Assembly (NCBI GenBank): GCA_013361075.1
Contig: JABWAJ010000025.1
Coordinates: 1-20,784, forward strand
Direction of reading: 5' to 3'
Length of the DNA: 20,784 bases
DNA from: Saprospiraceae bacterium
GTDB lineage: Bacteria > Bacteroidota > Bacteroidia > Chitinophagales > Saprospiraceae
The translations under genes and the position numbers were made by a program. This document shows, piece after piece, positions 1 through 6,439 of this stretch. The notes under the pieces were generated by a model. That model saw only the letters and a program-made list of their open reading frames with translations. It was not told the DNA's origin and searched no databases. The stretch's first letter is position 1. Every line of letters starts with the position of its first letter.

Positions 1-180
1 CTGAACCGCACGGCAGATTATCAGGCTGGCACGCAGTCATCGCAGCGGCAAACCGTCAAAGCGGTGGATTATGCCACGGTGAACCTGCCGATTGTGCTTT
101 CGGATCAGGAAGCCAAGGTGGTGGCGGATGTGACGCTTTACAATGTGTGGGTTGGGCGCGTGCAATACCAGTTCACCGTA
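1..180 (+). CDS. Phage/GTA-type tail tip protein, internal fragment (cut at both ends)
   Basis: Frame 1 is open from the window edge and reads like a real protein until about codon 60. It contains DYQAGTQSSQRQ, then LPIVLSDQEAKVVAD, then LYNVWVGRVQYQFTVP. That order (YxxGxQ, a short LPxVL strand, a helix with A..A/V, then W.xR...F.lP) is what I recall from the C-terminal part of putative phage tail proteins related to gene transfer agent protein Rcc01698 (Phage-tail_3 family), which sit at the tail tip or baseplate. From about position 181 the frame becomes a proline run and then hits a stop at 232-234. From there on the DNA is the antisense of the neighbouring Ig-repeat gene, so the phage reading stops at the junction. 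No other phage gene is visible in the window. The family call is from memory of motif order and is moderately sure; the change of coding strand is directly visible. Confidence 0.55.
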
Positions 181-2981
181 CCGCCTCCGCCGCCATTTAC
201 AATTCCATTGGCATTGGTCAGCACAAAAGTAGCCTGATTGCTGCCTGTATTGCATGCCGACAAGGAAGTGGGTGTTGCAGCCGGTGCAGGCGTGACGGTC
301 AAGGTAACGGCTACCGGGGCTGCGTTGCAACCCGATGCTCCCATCACCACCGCATAAACCGTGGTTGAACCAGAGGAAAAAGCCGCAGGGTTGGCAATTG
401 GAATGGTAGCTGCCATATTGGTGTACCAGGACACTGCATTGGGTTGTCCCTGGTTCACCGTTCCATTTAGTGAGGTCAGGTTGAAAATTGCCTGACCGCC
501 TCCCTGATCGCAAGCCTGGGCAGAAGCAGATGATGCCGGCGGTGCAAAGACCACCACTACGGGAACTGCTACTGTCAGCGATTCGCAGCCTGCGGCGTCT
601 GTTACGGTGGCATATACCGTGGAGGGAAGTGTTGTAACGTTATTAATGTTTAAAGGTATGGTACCGGCGGCATTGGCATACCAGTTGACTGTATTCCCGG
701 AGCCTCCGTTAATGGTGTTGATGGTACCCGGCAGGTCGTAAATGGCTACCGGCGGGACTAAAGTTACCACACAGACATTGAAAGTTGCCGGATTGGCCGT
801 GGGCCGTGGGTTCACAATCAACTGTACGGCAACCGGCGCAGATTGGCAGGCACCGTTATCTACCCGTGCATAAACTGTAACCGTACCGGTAGTGAAATTT
901 GTTGGATTGGGGATCACCACAGTGCCCCCGATATTGGAATACCAGGTTACGGTATTGCCACTTCCTCCGTTTACGGCATTGTTGGCATCCGTCAGGTCAA
1001 ACGTAGCGGTGTTGCCCATTGTGGCACATTCCGTCAGCGAGGTTGGAAGTGCAGTAGGAGGTGCCGCCACGATAATGGAAATGGGTATCGGACTGGAGGG
1101 GCAACCATTGCTGGTTACCGTGGCATAAACTATGCCCGAGCCGGCTGTATAGCTACCCGGAGTACCAATTGGGATGGTTGCTCCCGGATTGGAAAACCAG
1201 TTTACGGTTCCCGAGCCCCCGGATATGGTATTGTTCAGCGTATTCAGGTTGAACGTAGCCTGCCCCCCTCCCTGGTCGCAAGCCTGCAACGGACCAGCCG
1301 GGTTGGCCGTGGGTGTTGCCGTAACGGTAATAGAAATAAGAGCGGCATTGTCGGAGGAGCAACCGTTGTTGGTTACGGTCGCAAAAGCCTGTCCTCCGGG
1401 GGTATTGACAACAAAAGCGTTTGGGTTGGCAATGGGTGTTGTTGCTCCGGCAGTAGTCCACCAGTTCACTGTTCCGGGGCCGCCCCCGGTTACCGTATTG
1501 TTGATGGTAGTCAGGTTAAAGGTAGCCTGGCCCATGGCATTTCCACATGCCTGAAGGTTGGCAGGGTTGGCAGGGGGCAAAGGAGTCACGTTTAGTTGTA
1601 CGGCCTGGGGTGCCGAAACACAGGGCATTGTACCCACCACAGCATAAACCGTAGTCGTGCCGGTCGTAAACGCCGACGGGGTACCCACCGGGATCGTGGC
1701 CGCCATATTCGTGTACCAGGTCACCGTTCCTGACCCGCCATTAACCGTACTATTCAACGTGGTCAGGTTAAACGTTGCCTGGCCGGAGCCGTTGTCGCAA
1801 ACGGCAAGCGGCCCGGCCGGGTTGGCCGTGGGTGAAGGGGTTACATTAAGCTGCACGGCTACCGGTGCCGACACGCAGGGCATCGTACCCACTACCGCAT
1901 AAACCGTGGTCGTGCCGGTTGTAAACGCTCCCGGAGTGCCAATCTGCATGGTCGCCGCCATATTGGAATACCACGTGACAGTCTGCCCGGAGCCGGTATT
2001 GACCGTGTTGTTCAGACTGGTGAGGTTAAACGTAGCCTGCCCCATAGCATTGGCACAAGCCGAAAGAGGGCCGGCCGGGGCTGTAGCCGGAGCCGGATTG
2101 ATGGTAATGACAAAAGATTCCTGATCTGAACAAAGTGAAGACTCATCGTAAATGTAAAGGATAGTACTCGCTGTAATGACGTCACCGGGAAAATATTGAG
2201 TGCCGGTTCCGTTCGTACCGGAATAATAAGATTCATTGCCGGTCAGGTTAGCGCCTGTAATGGCCGGCAGGGTATAAGATCCACAGACGGTTGGGTTGGG
2301 AATGTCGTTGAAGTCTGGGCCGCTGGGTGCCGGACCTACCGGAGGAGCAACACAACCCGAATTTCCATACATTGCCGGCGGAATGAAATAAGCACCATTC
2401 CCACCTACCAATGATGCTTGGTTATAGGTATACGAATTCGAACATCCCGTAGTTGTTCCCAGAAGACTCGTGCGCATTCCTGCCCCGAAATTGGTAAACC
2501 CTCCTGCCGACCGCGTACAAGAACTTTGGATGACATAAATACACCCCCCTGCGCCGCAAATACTTGCAAAATTATACATAGCATTGGCACCCGCACTGGT
2601 TTGCAAAACAACCATGGAGTTGGCCGGGACATTAAACCCGGGGCCAATCGAAATGACATTGGAGCAACCTGAAATCACGCTTGGATCACCGGCTTGCAAA
2701 CCGCAGGCCCCTCCCGGCAGGTTGCCCATGTCTATATTGATGTCGTTGTTTTCGGGGCCAATGATGTTGTTATTGACGTCGAAACTGAATTGCAGGTCGT
2801 TGGTATTGAACCCGCCTCCGGAGTGAATGACTACAAATTCATTAAGTTGCTCTGTTCCGCAACCATCTACCAGGATGCCCAATACGGTAGGGCACTGCCC
2901 AAACCCTGCCAACGGCAGGCTCATCAACAAAACAACGGCCAGTTTCCGGCCTAAATTCCTGACGGTGTTACACAAGTGCAT
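138..2981 (-). CDS. Secreted Ig-like repeat surface protein, 3' end truncated by a junction
   Basis: The reading frame begins at the ATG at 2981. It encodes a signal peptide (residues 1-29, hydrophobic LAVVLLMSLPLAGFGQ) and a cysteine-containing N-terminal domain of about 200 residues, rich in Gly and Asn, that I cannot name firmly. A linker with YYSGTNGTGTQYFPGD follows, and then seven full and one broken Ig-like units of about 85 residues each. Each unit carries the signature QATFNLT...GTVxWY...ATVT/AVV...C...AVxLxVTP. The last unit breaks right after GTVNWY; the final nine residues (CTRPTHTL plus frame end) are antisense of phage-like DNA, so the true C-terminus, where a T9SS sorting domain would be expected, is missing. 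The predicted role is an extracellular adhesin or matrix protein. A TAnnTTTG element lies 264 bases upstream (3245-3252). The protein class is confident; its ligand is unknown. Confidence 0.85.
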   Translation of the reverse strand: MHLCNTVRNLGRKLAVVLLMSLPLAGFGQCPTVLGILVDGCGTEQLNEFVVIHSGGGFNTNDLQFSFDVNNNIIGPENNDINIDMGNLPGGACGLQAGDPSVISGCSNVISIGPGFNVPANSMVVLQTSAGANAMYNFASICGAGGCIYVIQSSCTRSAGGFTNFGAGMRTSLLGTTTGCSNSYTYNQASLVGGNGAYFIPPAMYGNSGCVAPPVGPAPSGPDFNDIPNPTVCGSYTLPAITGANLTGNESYYSGTNGTGTQYFPGDVITASTILYIYDESSLCSDQESFVITINPAPATAPAGPLSACANAMGQATFNLTSLNNTVNTGSGQTVTWYSNMAATMQIGTPGAFTTGTTTVYAVVGTMPCVSAPVAVQLNVTPSPTANPAGPLAVCDNGSGQATFNLTTLNSTVNGGSGTVTWYTNMAATIPVGTPSAFTTGTTTVYAVVGTMPCVSAPQAVQLNVTPLPPANPANLQACGNAMGQATFNLTTINNTVTGGGPGTVNWWTTAGATTPIANPNAFVVNTPGGQAFATVTNNGCSSDNAALISITVTATPTANPAGPLQACDQGGGQATFNLNTLNNTISGGSGTVNWFSNPGATIPIGTPGSYTAGSGIVYATVTSNGCPSSPIPISIIVAAPPTALPTSLTECATMGNTATFDLTDANNAVNGGSGNTVTWYSNIGGTVVIPNPTNFTTGTVTVYARVDNGACQSAPVAVQLIVNPRPTANPATFNVCVVTLVPPVAIYDLPGTINTINGGSGNTVNWYANAAGTIPLNINNVTTLPSTVYATVTDAAGCESLTVAVPVVVVFAPPASSASAQACDQGGGQAIFNLTSLNGTVNQGQPNAVSWYTNMAATIPIANPAAFSSGSTTVYAVVMGASGCNAAPVAVTLTVTPAPAATPTSLSACNTGSNQATFVLTNANGIVNGGGGGTVNWYCTRPTHTL
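166..2100 (-). repeat. Tandem Ig-like coding repeats (7 complete + 1 partial, ~255 bp period)
   Basis: The units are visible in DNA as well as protein. For example, the stretch at about 1610-1745 and the stretch at about 1860-1985 differ at only a minority of positions and encode almost the same residues (TTGTTTVYAVVGTMPCVSAP in both). Other units have diverged much further. The two close copies imply recent unit duplication, and the array is a natural site for unequal recombination and for assembly error. Confidence 0.85.
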
Positions 2982-3244
2982 ATATCCTGTTTGTTTGAGT
3001 GTTGGCTAACCTAACCAGTACGGGGTGTGTAATAAGGTGCAAGACCTGTTCTTTATTTGTTGAACCAGCGTTTAACAGAACGCTACGATAAAGATCGTTT
3101 ATTCCCTCATTTCGCTGTTTGGGAAAATCGGAATTCGTCGCGCACCCGTCTTGCCGCTGCTCAGCACATTCGTCAAAATAAATCAGCTTGTCAATAAGGG
3201 AGTAATTGCCAAAAATCGCAAAAGGAGCGGGTTCAGAATTGGGG

Positions 3245-3252
3245 CAAAGTTA
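3245..3252 (-). promoter_or_regulatory. Candidate -7 element for the Ig-repeat gene
   Basis: On the minus strand the bases read TAACTTTG, an exact match to the Bacteroidota -7 consensus TAnnTTTG. No good TTG is seen at the -33 spacing. Using it would give a leader of about 255 bases, which is long, so a nearer non-consensus promoter is possible. Confidence 0.4.
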
Positions 3253-3355
3253 AGTCTTTTCTACAGATCGCCGCCTATGCTCTTGTTAAGCATAGATAAA
3301 TTTTGGGGCAATAACCCGGGGCCTCTGTTTCCTGCCAGATATGAAATGGGTTTGT

Positions 3356-3363
3356 TACTTTTG
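3356..3363 (+). promoter_or_regulatory. Candidate -7 element for the NahK-like kinase gene
   Basis: TACTTTTG matches TAnnTTTG exactly and lies 27 bases before the ATG at 3391, giving a leader of about 20 bases. The -33 region is weak. Its position supports the start at 3391 over any upstream start, because upstream codons would lie outside the transcript. Confidence 0.55.
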
Positions 3364-3390
3364 AGTTTTTGCCTCAACAATCTCGTTCAC

Positions 3391-4488
3391 ATGCAGGAGA
3401 ATAAGCTACCCAGGCCGGAAAATGCCATTGCCGCTTTTTTTGGAACCCCAACCGGTTTTGATCTGGTTGCCTTTGGCCGGGGCAATATCAACGACACCTG
3501 GAAATTGACGATTCCGGACAATGATCACCGGAGTCCATACCTGCTGCAACGCCTGAATCACGCAGTTTTCAAACGGCCTGACCAGGTAATGGCCAACATC
3601 TCGGCTATCGCCAGGCATTTGGTTGCAAAGAAATACAGCCCGGCAATTTTGCATCCGGTGGCCACCCTCGAAGGCAAGTCGCTCTTTTGTGACGAAAATG
3701 GTCATTACTGGCGTGTTTTCCCCTTTTTTGAGCACACCTCCACCCTGGATACGGTAGATCATCCAGAACAGGCTTTCGTGGCAGCACAGGCATTTGGCGT
3801 TTTTCTGGAAGCATTGTCTGACCTCGATGTAACGATGCTCTTCGAAACCATCCTGGGTTTTCACGACAGCGTGGCACGGCTGGAGGCCTTTCAGCATGCT
3901 GTGGAAAAAGACACTGCCGGTCGGCTGTCGGGGGTGCAGGCTGAGGTCAGCCTGGTATTAGAGGAAAGCTCGATTTTTCATACCCTTGCCGGCATCGGAT
4001 TACCCCTGCGCGCCGTACACAACGATGCAAAAATCGGCAATATCCTGCTGGATGAACAGGCAAAAAGCGCCGTGGCAGTCATTGACTGGGATACCATTAT
4101 GCCCGGATATTTGCTTTCGGATCTGGGCGACATTGCCCGCACTATGGCAGCTTCAGATTCCGAAAACGAACCGGATACCGCCAGGATTTCTTTCCGGATG
4201 CCGGTTTTTCAGGCCATTTGTGCCGGGTTTATCCCCCCTTTACTTGACATCCTGACTCCTGTTGAAAAAGCTACCCTGCATTTGGCACCCCGCTGGATCA
4301 TTCTCGAACAGGCGATGCGCTTTCTGGGTGATTATTTAGCCGGCGACGTATATTACAAAACCAACCATCCGCTGCACAACATAGAGCGCGCACGCAACCA
4401 GATAGCATTATATCAATCCGTTCAGAAGCAGGAAGCAGCACTTCGTGCAACAGTAGAAAGGTATATAAAGGGCGTTTCTCAGCCTTGA
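3391..4488 (+). CDS. NahK-like phosphotransferase (APH fold sugar kinase)
   Basis: This 365-residue protein has the aminoglycoside-phosphotransferase fold and resembles N-acetylhexosamine 1-kinase (about 360 residues). In order, it shows the nucleotide loop FGRGNINDTWKL (residues 28-39) and the family block YLLQRLNHAVFKRPDQVMAN (50-69). The catalytic loop HNDAKIGN follows (210-217, with Asp212 as catalytic base and Asn217 as metal ligand), and then the DFG-equivalent IDWDT (231-235). The C-terminal block YYKTNHPLHNIERARNQIAL is also typical. The likely reaction is ATP-dependent phosphorylation of a sugar hydroxyl, probably at the anomeric carbon of a HexNAc. The frame is open upstream to 3151, but homology begins at MQENK and a promoter sits just before it, so I chose 3391. 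It converges on the CoA-binding gene with 8 bases between stops. No glycan-use operon is attached, so the substrate is inferred only. Confidence 0.85.
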   Translation: MQENKLPRPENAIAAFFGTPTGFDLVAFGRGNINDTWKLTIPDNDHRSPYLLQRLNHAVFKRPDQVMANISAIARHLVAKKYSPAILHPVATLEGKSLFCDENGHYWRVFPFFEHTSTLDTVDHPEQAFVAAQAFGVFLEALSDLDVTMLFETILGFHDSVARLEAFQHAVEKDTAGRLSGVQAEVSLVLEESSIFHTLAGIGLPLRAVHNDAKIGNILLDEQAKSAVAVIDWDTIMPGYLLSDLGDIARTMAASDSENEPDTARISFRMPVFQAICAGFIPPLLDILTPVEKATLHLAPRWIILEQAMRFLGDYLAGDVYYKTNHPLHNIERARNQIALYQSVQKQEAALRATVERYIKGVSQP

Positions 4489-4496
4489 AAAGCAGC

Positions 4497-4856
4497 TCAG
4501 TAGTTTCCGACAGACAACAAGACCAGTGTACAGGCCACCTCCGTTTCTATGCCTTTTTCGCTCGCCAAACGCATCAATTCGGGGTTTTCTGTACCCGGAT
4601 TGAAGATCACGCGTTTGGGCTGCAAGCTAAAAATGTAGTCGTAATAGTCGCGCTGGTGTTCCGGATTGAGGTAAAGGGTTACGGTATCTACATCCTTGAT
4701 ATCAGGTTGTCCGTTTTGAATGGGTACGCCTTCGATTTCTCCCTTGCGAATGCCAACAGGAATGGCTTCATGGCCAAAAGCCCGCAATTTTTTGGCCGCG
4801 AGATACGCGTAGCGCGACGGATTGGGCGTAGCACCCAGAACAACTGTTTTTTTCAT
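4497..4856 (-). CDS. CoA-binding domain protein (YccU-like)
   Basis: A 119-residue single-domain Rossmann-type CoA-binding protein (CoA_binding_2 family). The N-terminal nucleotide loop VVLGATPNPSRYAYLAAKKL (residues 4-23) is the family signature, followed by GHEAIPV, VTLYLNPEHQ and VIFNPGTENPEL. An upstream in-frame ATG (4892) would add twelve residues, MPFYPSLGDIQA, that do not belong to the fold; the start at MKKTVV (4856) is preferred. The biochemical role of these stand-alone proteins is poorly defined, and they are usually listed as putative CoA-binding proteins. The gene follows the E2 gene on the same strand, but a 12-bp inverted repeat lies between them, so co-transcription is uncertain. 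Confidence 0.85.
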   Translation of the reverse strand: MKKTVVLGATPNPSRYAYLAAKKLRAFGHEAIPVGIRKGEIEGVPIQNGQPDIKDVDTVTLYLNPEHQRDYYDYIFSLQPKRVIFNPGTENPELMRLASEKGIETEVACTLVLLSVGNY

Positions 4857-4899
4857 GGCTTGTATGTCACCCAAGGAGGGATAAAACGGCAAAAGGCAC

Positions 4900-4937
4900 G
4901 TTGCAAAGCTTATCCACTCTGGGAGAAGCTTTGCAAC
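4900..4937. repeat. 12-bp perfect inverted repeat between E2 and CoA-binding genes
   Basis: The arms GTTGCAAAGCTT (4900-4911) and AAGCTTTGCAAC (4926-4937) are perfectly complementary, with a 14-base loop. Neither side is followed by a clear run of T, so it is not a textbook terminator. It could end or attenuate the E2 transcript, or be an operator or processing site in the CoA-binding leader, 44 bases before that start codon. Confidence 0.75.
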
Positions 4938-5004
4938 TTATTAAATTTCCTTTCTTAAATCCGGAGGTGACCGTTTCCAAAAGATTTCACCCCACAGATC
5001 ACTA

Positions 5005-6261
5005 TTAAATCAGCAAACGGATCGGATCTTCCAGAATACTTTTGAAGGTTTGCAAAAATTGTGCGCCGGTAGCACCGTCCACCACCCGGTGATCGCTCGA
5101 AAGGGTCACGCGCATCATATTGCCCACCACTATCTGACCATCTTTGACAATGGGTTTCTCTACAATGGCACCGACGGCCATAATACAGGCATCCGGCGGG
5201 TTGATGATGGCCGTAAACTCTTCTATGCCAAACATACCCAGGTTGGAAATGGTGAAGGTATTGCCCTGCATTTCCTGGGGCTGGATTTTGCGCTCTTTCG
5301 CTTTAGCGGCAAATGCTTTGACTTCCGTATTGATTTGCGAAAGCGTTTTGACGTCTGCCTGGCGAATAACCGGTACCACCAATCCGTCCTCAACGGCTAC
5401 CGCTACCCCAATGTTGATGTCTTTGTTGAAGCGGATTTTATCTCCCAACCAGGAAGAATTAACCGCAGGGTGCTGACGCAGTGAAGCGGCTACTGCCCGG
5501 ATAACAAAATCGTTGAACGATATTTTGACTGGCGAAATTTCATTTACCTGCGTGCGCATCGCAATGGCTTTATCCATATTGATTTCAATCGTCAGGTAGA
5601 AATGGGGGGCCGTAAATTTGCTTTCGCTAAGGCGACGGGCAATGGTTTTGCGCATTTGGCTAACCGCTACTTCTTCATACTGGCCGCTTCCCGGGTAAAC
5701 CGTTGGGGCAGGTGCCGGAGTTTCGGGTCTGGCGGCTGCAGGCGCGGATTTTTGCGATTCCAGTGCCGCTTCGACGTCTTTTTTGACGATGCGCCCGTGG
5801 TCGCCGGAACCAGCTACCTGAGCGATGTCTATGCCTGCATCTTTTGCAATGCTGCGGGCCAGTGGCGAAGCTTTTACGCGTTTGTCCTCAGCTTCTGATG
5901 CCGGAGAAGCACTCGCCGGAGCAGCAGCTGGTGCAGACGCCGCCGTTTCCACAACGGGAGCAGCTGCCTGCTGGCCATTGTTGCCATTGCCCTGAGCCGC
6001 AGCAAGCGCCGCCTTCCAGTCTTCACCTGCTTTGCCGATGACCGCAATGACCGCGTCAATAGGCACAGAGCCTTCTTTTACAGCGATGTGCAACAATACG
6101 CCATCGGTGAAACTGTCGAGTTCCATCGTTGCCTTGTCGGTTTCCACTTCGGCGAGCGTGTCGCCAGATTCTATTTTATCTCCTTCTTTTTTCAACCAGG
6201 AAACGATATTGCCTTCCGTCATGGTGTCGCTCATGCGTGGCATTTTGATGATCTCGGCCAT
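5005..6261 (-). CDS. pdhC: Dihydrolipoamide acetyltransferase, pyruvate dehydrogenase E2
   Basis: This 418-residue E2 has one lipoyl domain (residues 1-80, lipoylation lysine in ETDKATME, Lys43) and an Ala/Pro-rich flexible linker (about 88-128). An E1/E3-binding domain follows (about 130-168: VKASPLARSIAKDAGIDI and GSGDHGRIVKKDV), then a second linker. The catalytic acyltransferase domain runs from about 190 to 418 and ends with DHRVVDG (active-site His391, Asp395). It transfers the acetyl group from lipoamide to CoA, linking glycolysis to acetyl-CoA. The MPRMSDTMTEGNI opening is typical of pyruvate-type E2s rather than 2-oxoglutarate or branched-chain ones. No E1 or E3 gene is adjacent, so partners are encoded elsewhere. 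A one-mismatch -7 element (CATTTTTG, minus, 6324-6331) lies about 65 bases upstream. Confidence 0.92.
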   Translation of the reverse strand: MAEIIKMPRMSDTMTEGNIVSWLKKEGDKIESGDTLAEVETDKATMELDSFTDGVLLHIAVKEGSVPIDAVIAVIGKAGEDWKAALAAAQGNGNNGQQAAAPVVETAASAPAAAPASASPASEAEDKRVKASPLARSIAKDAGIDIAQVAGSGDHGRIVKKDVEAALESQKSAPAAARPETPAPAPTVYPGSGQYEEVAVSQMRKTIARRLSESKFTAPHFYLTIEINMDKAIAMRTQVNEISPVKISFNDFVIRAVAASLRQHPAVNSSWLGDKIRFNKDINIGVAVAVEDGLVVPVIRQADVKTLSQINTEVKAFAAKAKERKIQPQEMQGNTFTISNLGMFGIEEFTAIINPPDACIMAVGAIVEKPIVKDGQIVVGNMMRVTLSSDHRVVDGATGAQFLQTFKSILEDPIRLLI

Positions 6262-6375
6262 AGCAGCAGTATTTTTTATGCTTTGTTAGATGCGTCTTTG
6301 GGCTTGTTGCCCGTTGCGATGCGCAAAAATGCAATATTTAGGCGATTTTTTTACCTTCTTGCAAGGAGGAAGATC

Positions 6376-6419
6376 GGAAAACCGCACCCTCGTCACAACA
6401 AAAAAACAAGGGTGCGGTT
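6376..6419 (-). terminator. Hairpin after the glucose/sorbosone dehydrogenase gene
   Basis: An 11-bp perfect stem (AACCGCACCCT at 6380-6390 with its complement at 6409-6419) has an 18-base A-rich loop. On the minus strand a short TTTT begins at the stem base, so the U-tract is weak. It lies 20 bases past the stop at 6440, between two minus-strand genes, and probably separates them. Confidence 0.55.
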
Positions 6420-6439
6420 CTTTGGTTCTGAAAAAGCGA

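Larger units (their letters stand above)
2982..3390. other. Divergent intergenic region between Ig-repeat gene and kinase gene
   Basis: I see no convincing gene in these 409 bases. The kinase reading frame is open through part of it (from 3151), but that N-terminal extension has no family resemblance. The region holds two back-to-back TAnnTTTG elements (minus at 3245-3252, plus at 3356-3363). It also holds a small 6-bp hairpin, AGCGTT/AACGCT, at 3067-3084, in what would be the leader of the Ig-repeat gene. Confidence 0.6.

Noticed and set aside
130..2110. Regular repeats that could be mistaken for a CRISPR array or minisatellite
   Set aside because: The period is about 255 bases, variation follows codons, and every unit encodes the same Ig-like signature, so this is a protein repeat.
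37..2414. Several long open frames antisense or out of frame to the Ig-repeat gene (for example plus 843-1595, minus 37-513)
   Set aside because: Their translations are low-complexity or repeat-derived shadows of the Ig units, and the real frame has a signal peptide and consistent domains. The minus frame at 37-513 is also the antisense of the phage-like fragment.
3151..3390. In-frame N-terminal extension of the kinase from ATG 3151
   Set aside because: The extra 80 residues have no family similarity, and an exact -7 element lies inside the stretch, 27 bases before ATG 3391.
4893..5004. A tRNA or riboswitch in the spacer with the 12-bp inverted repeat
   Set aside because: There is no cloverleaf, no T-loop GTTCRA-type box and no known riboswitch core; only the single hairpin is visible.
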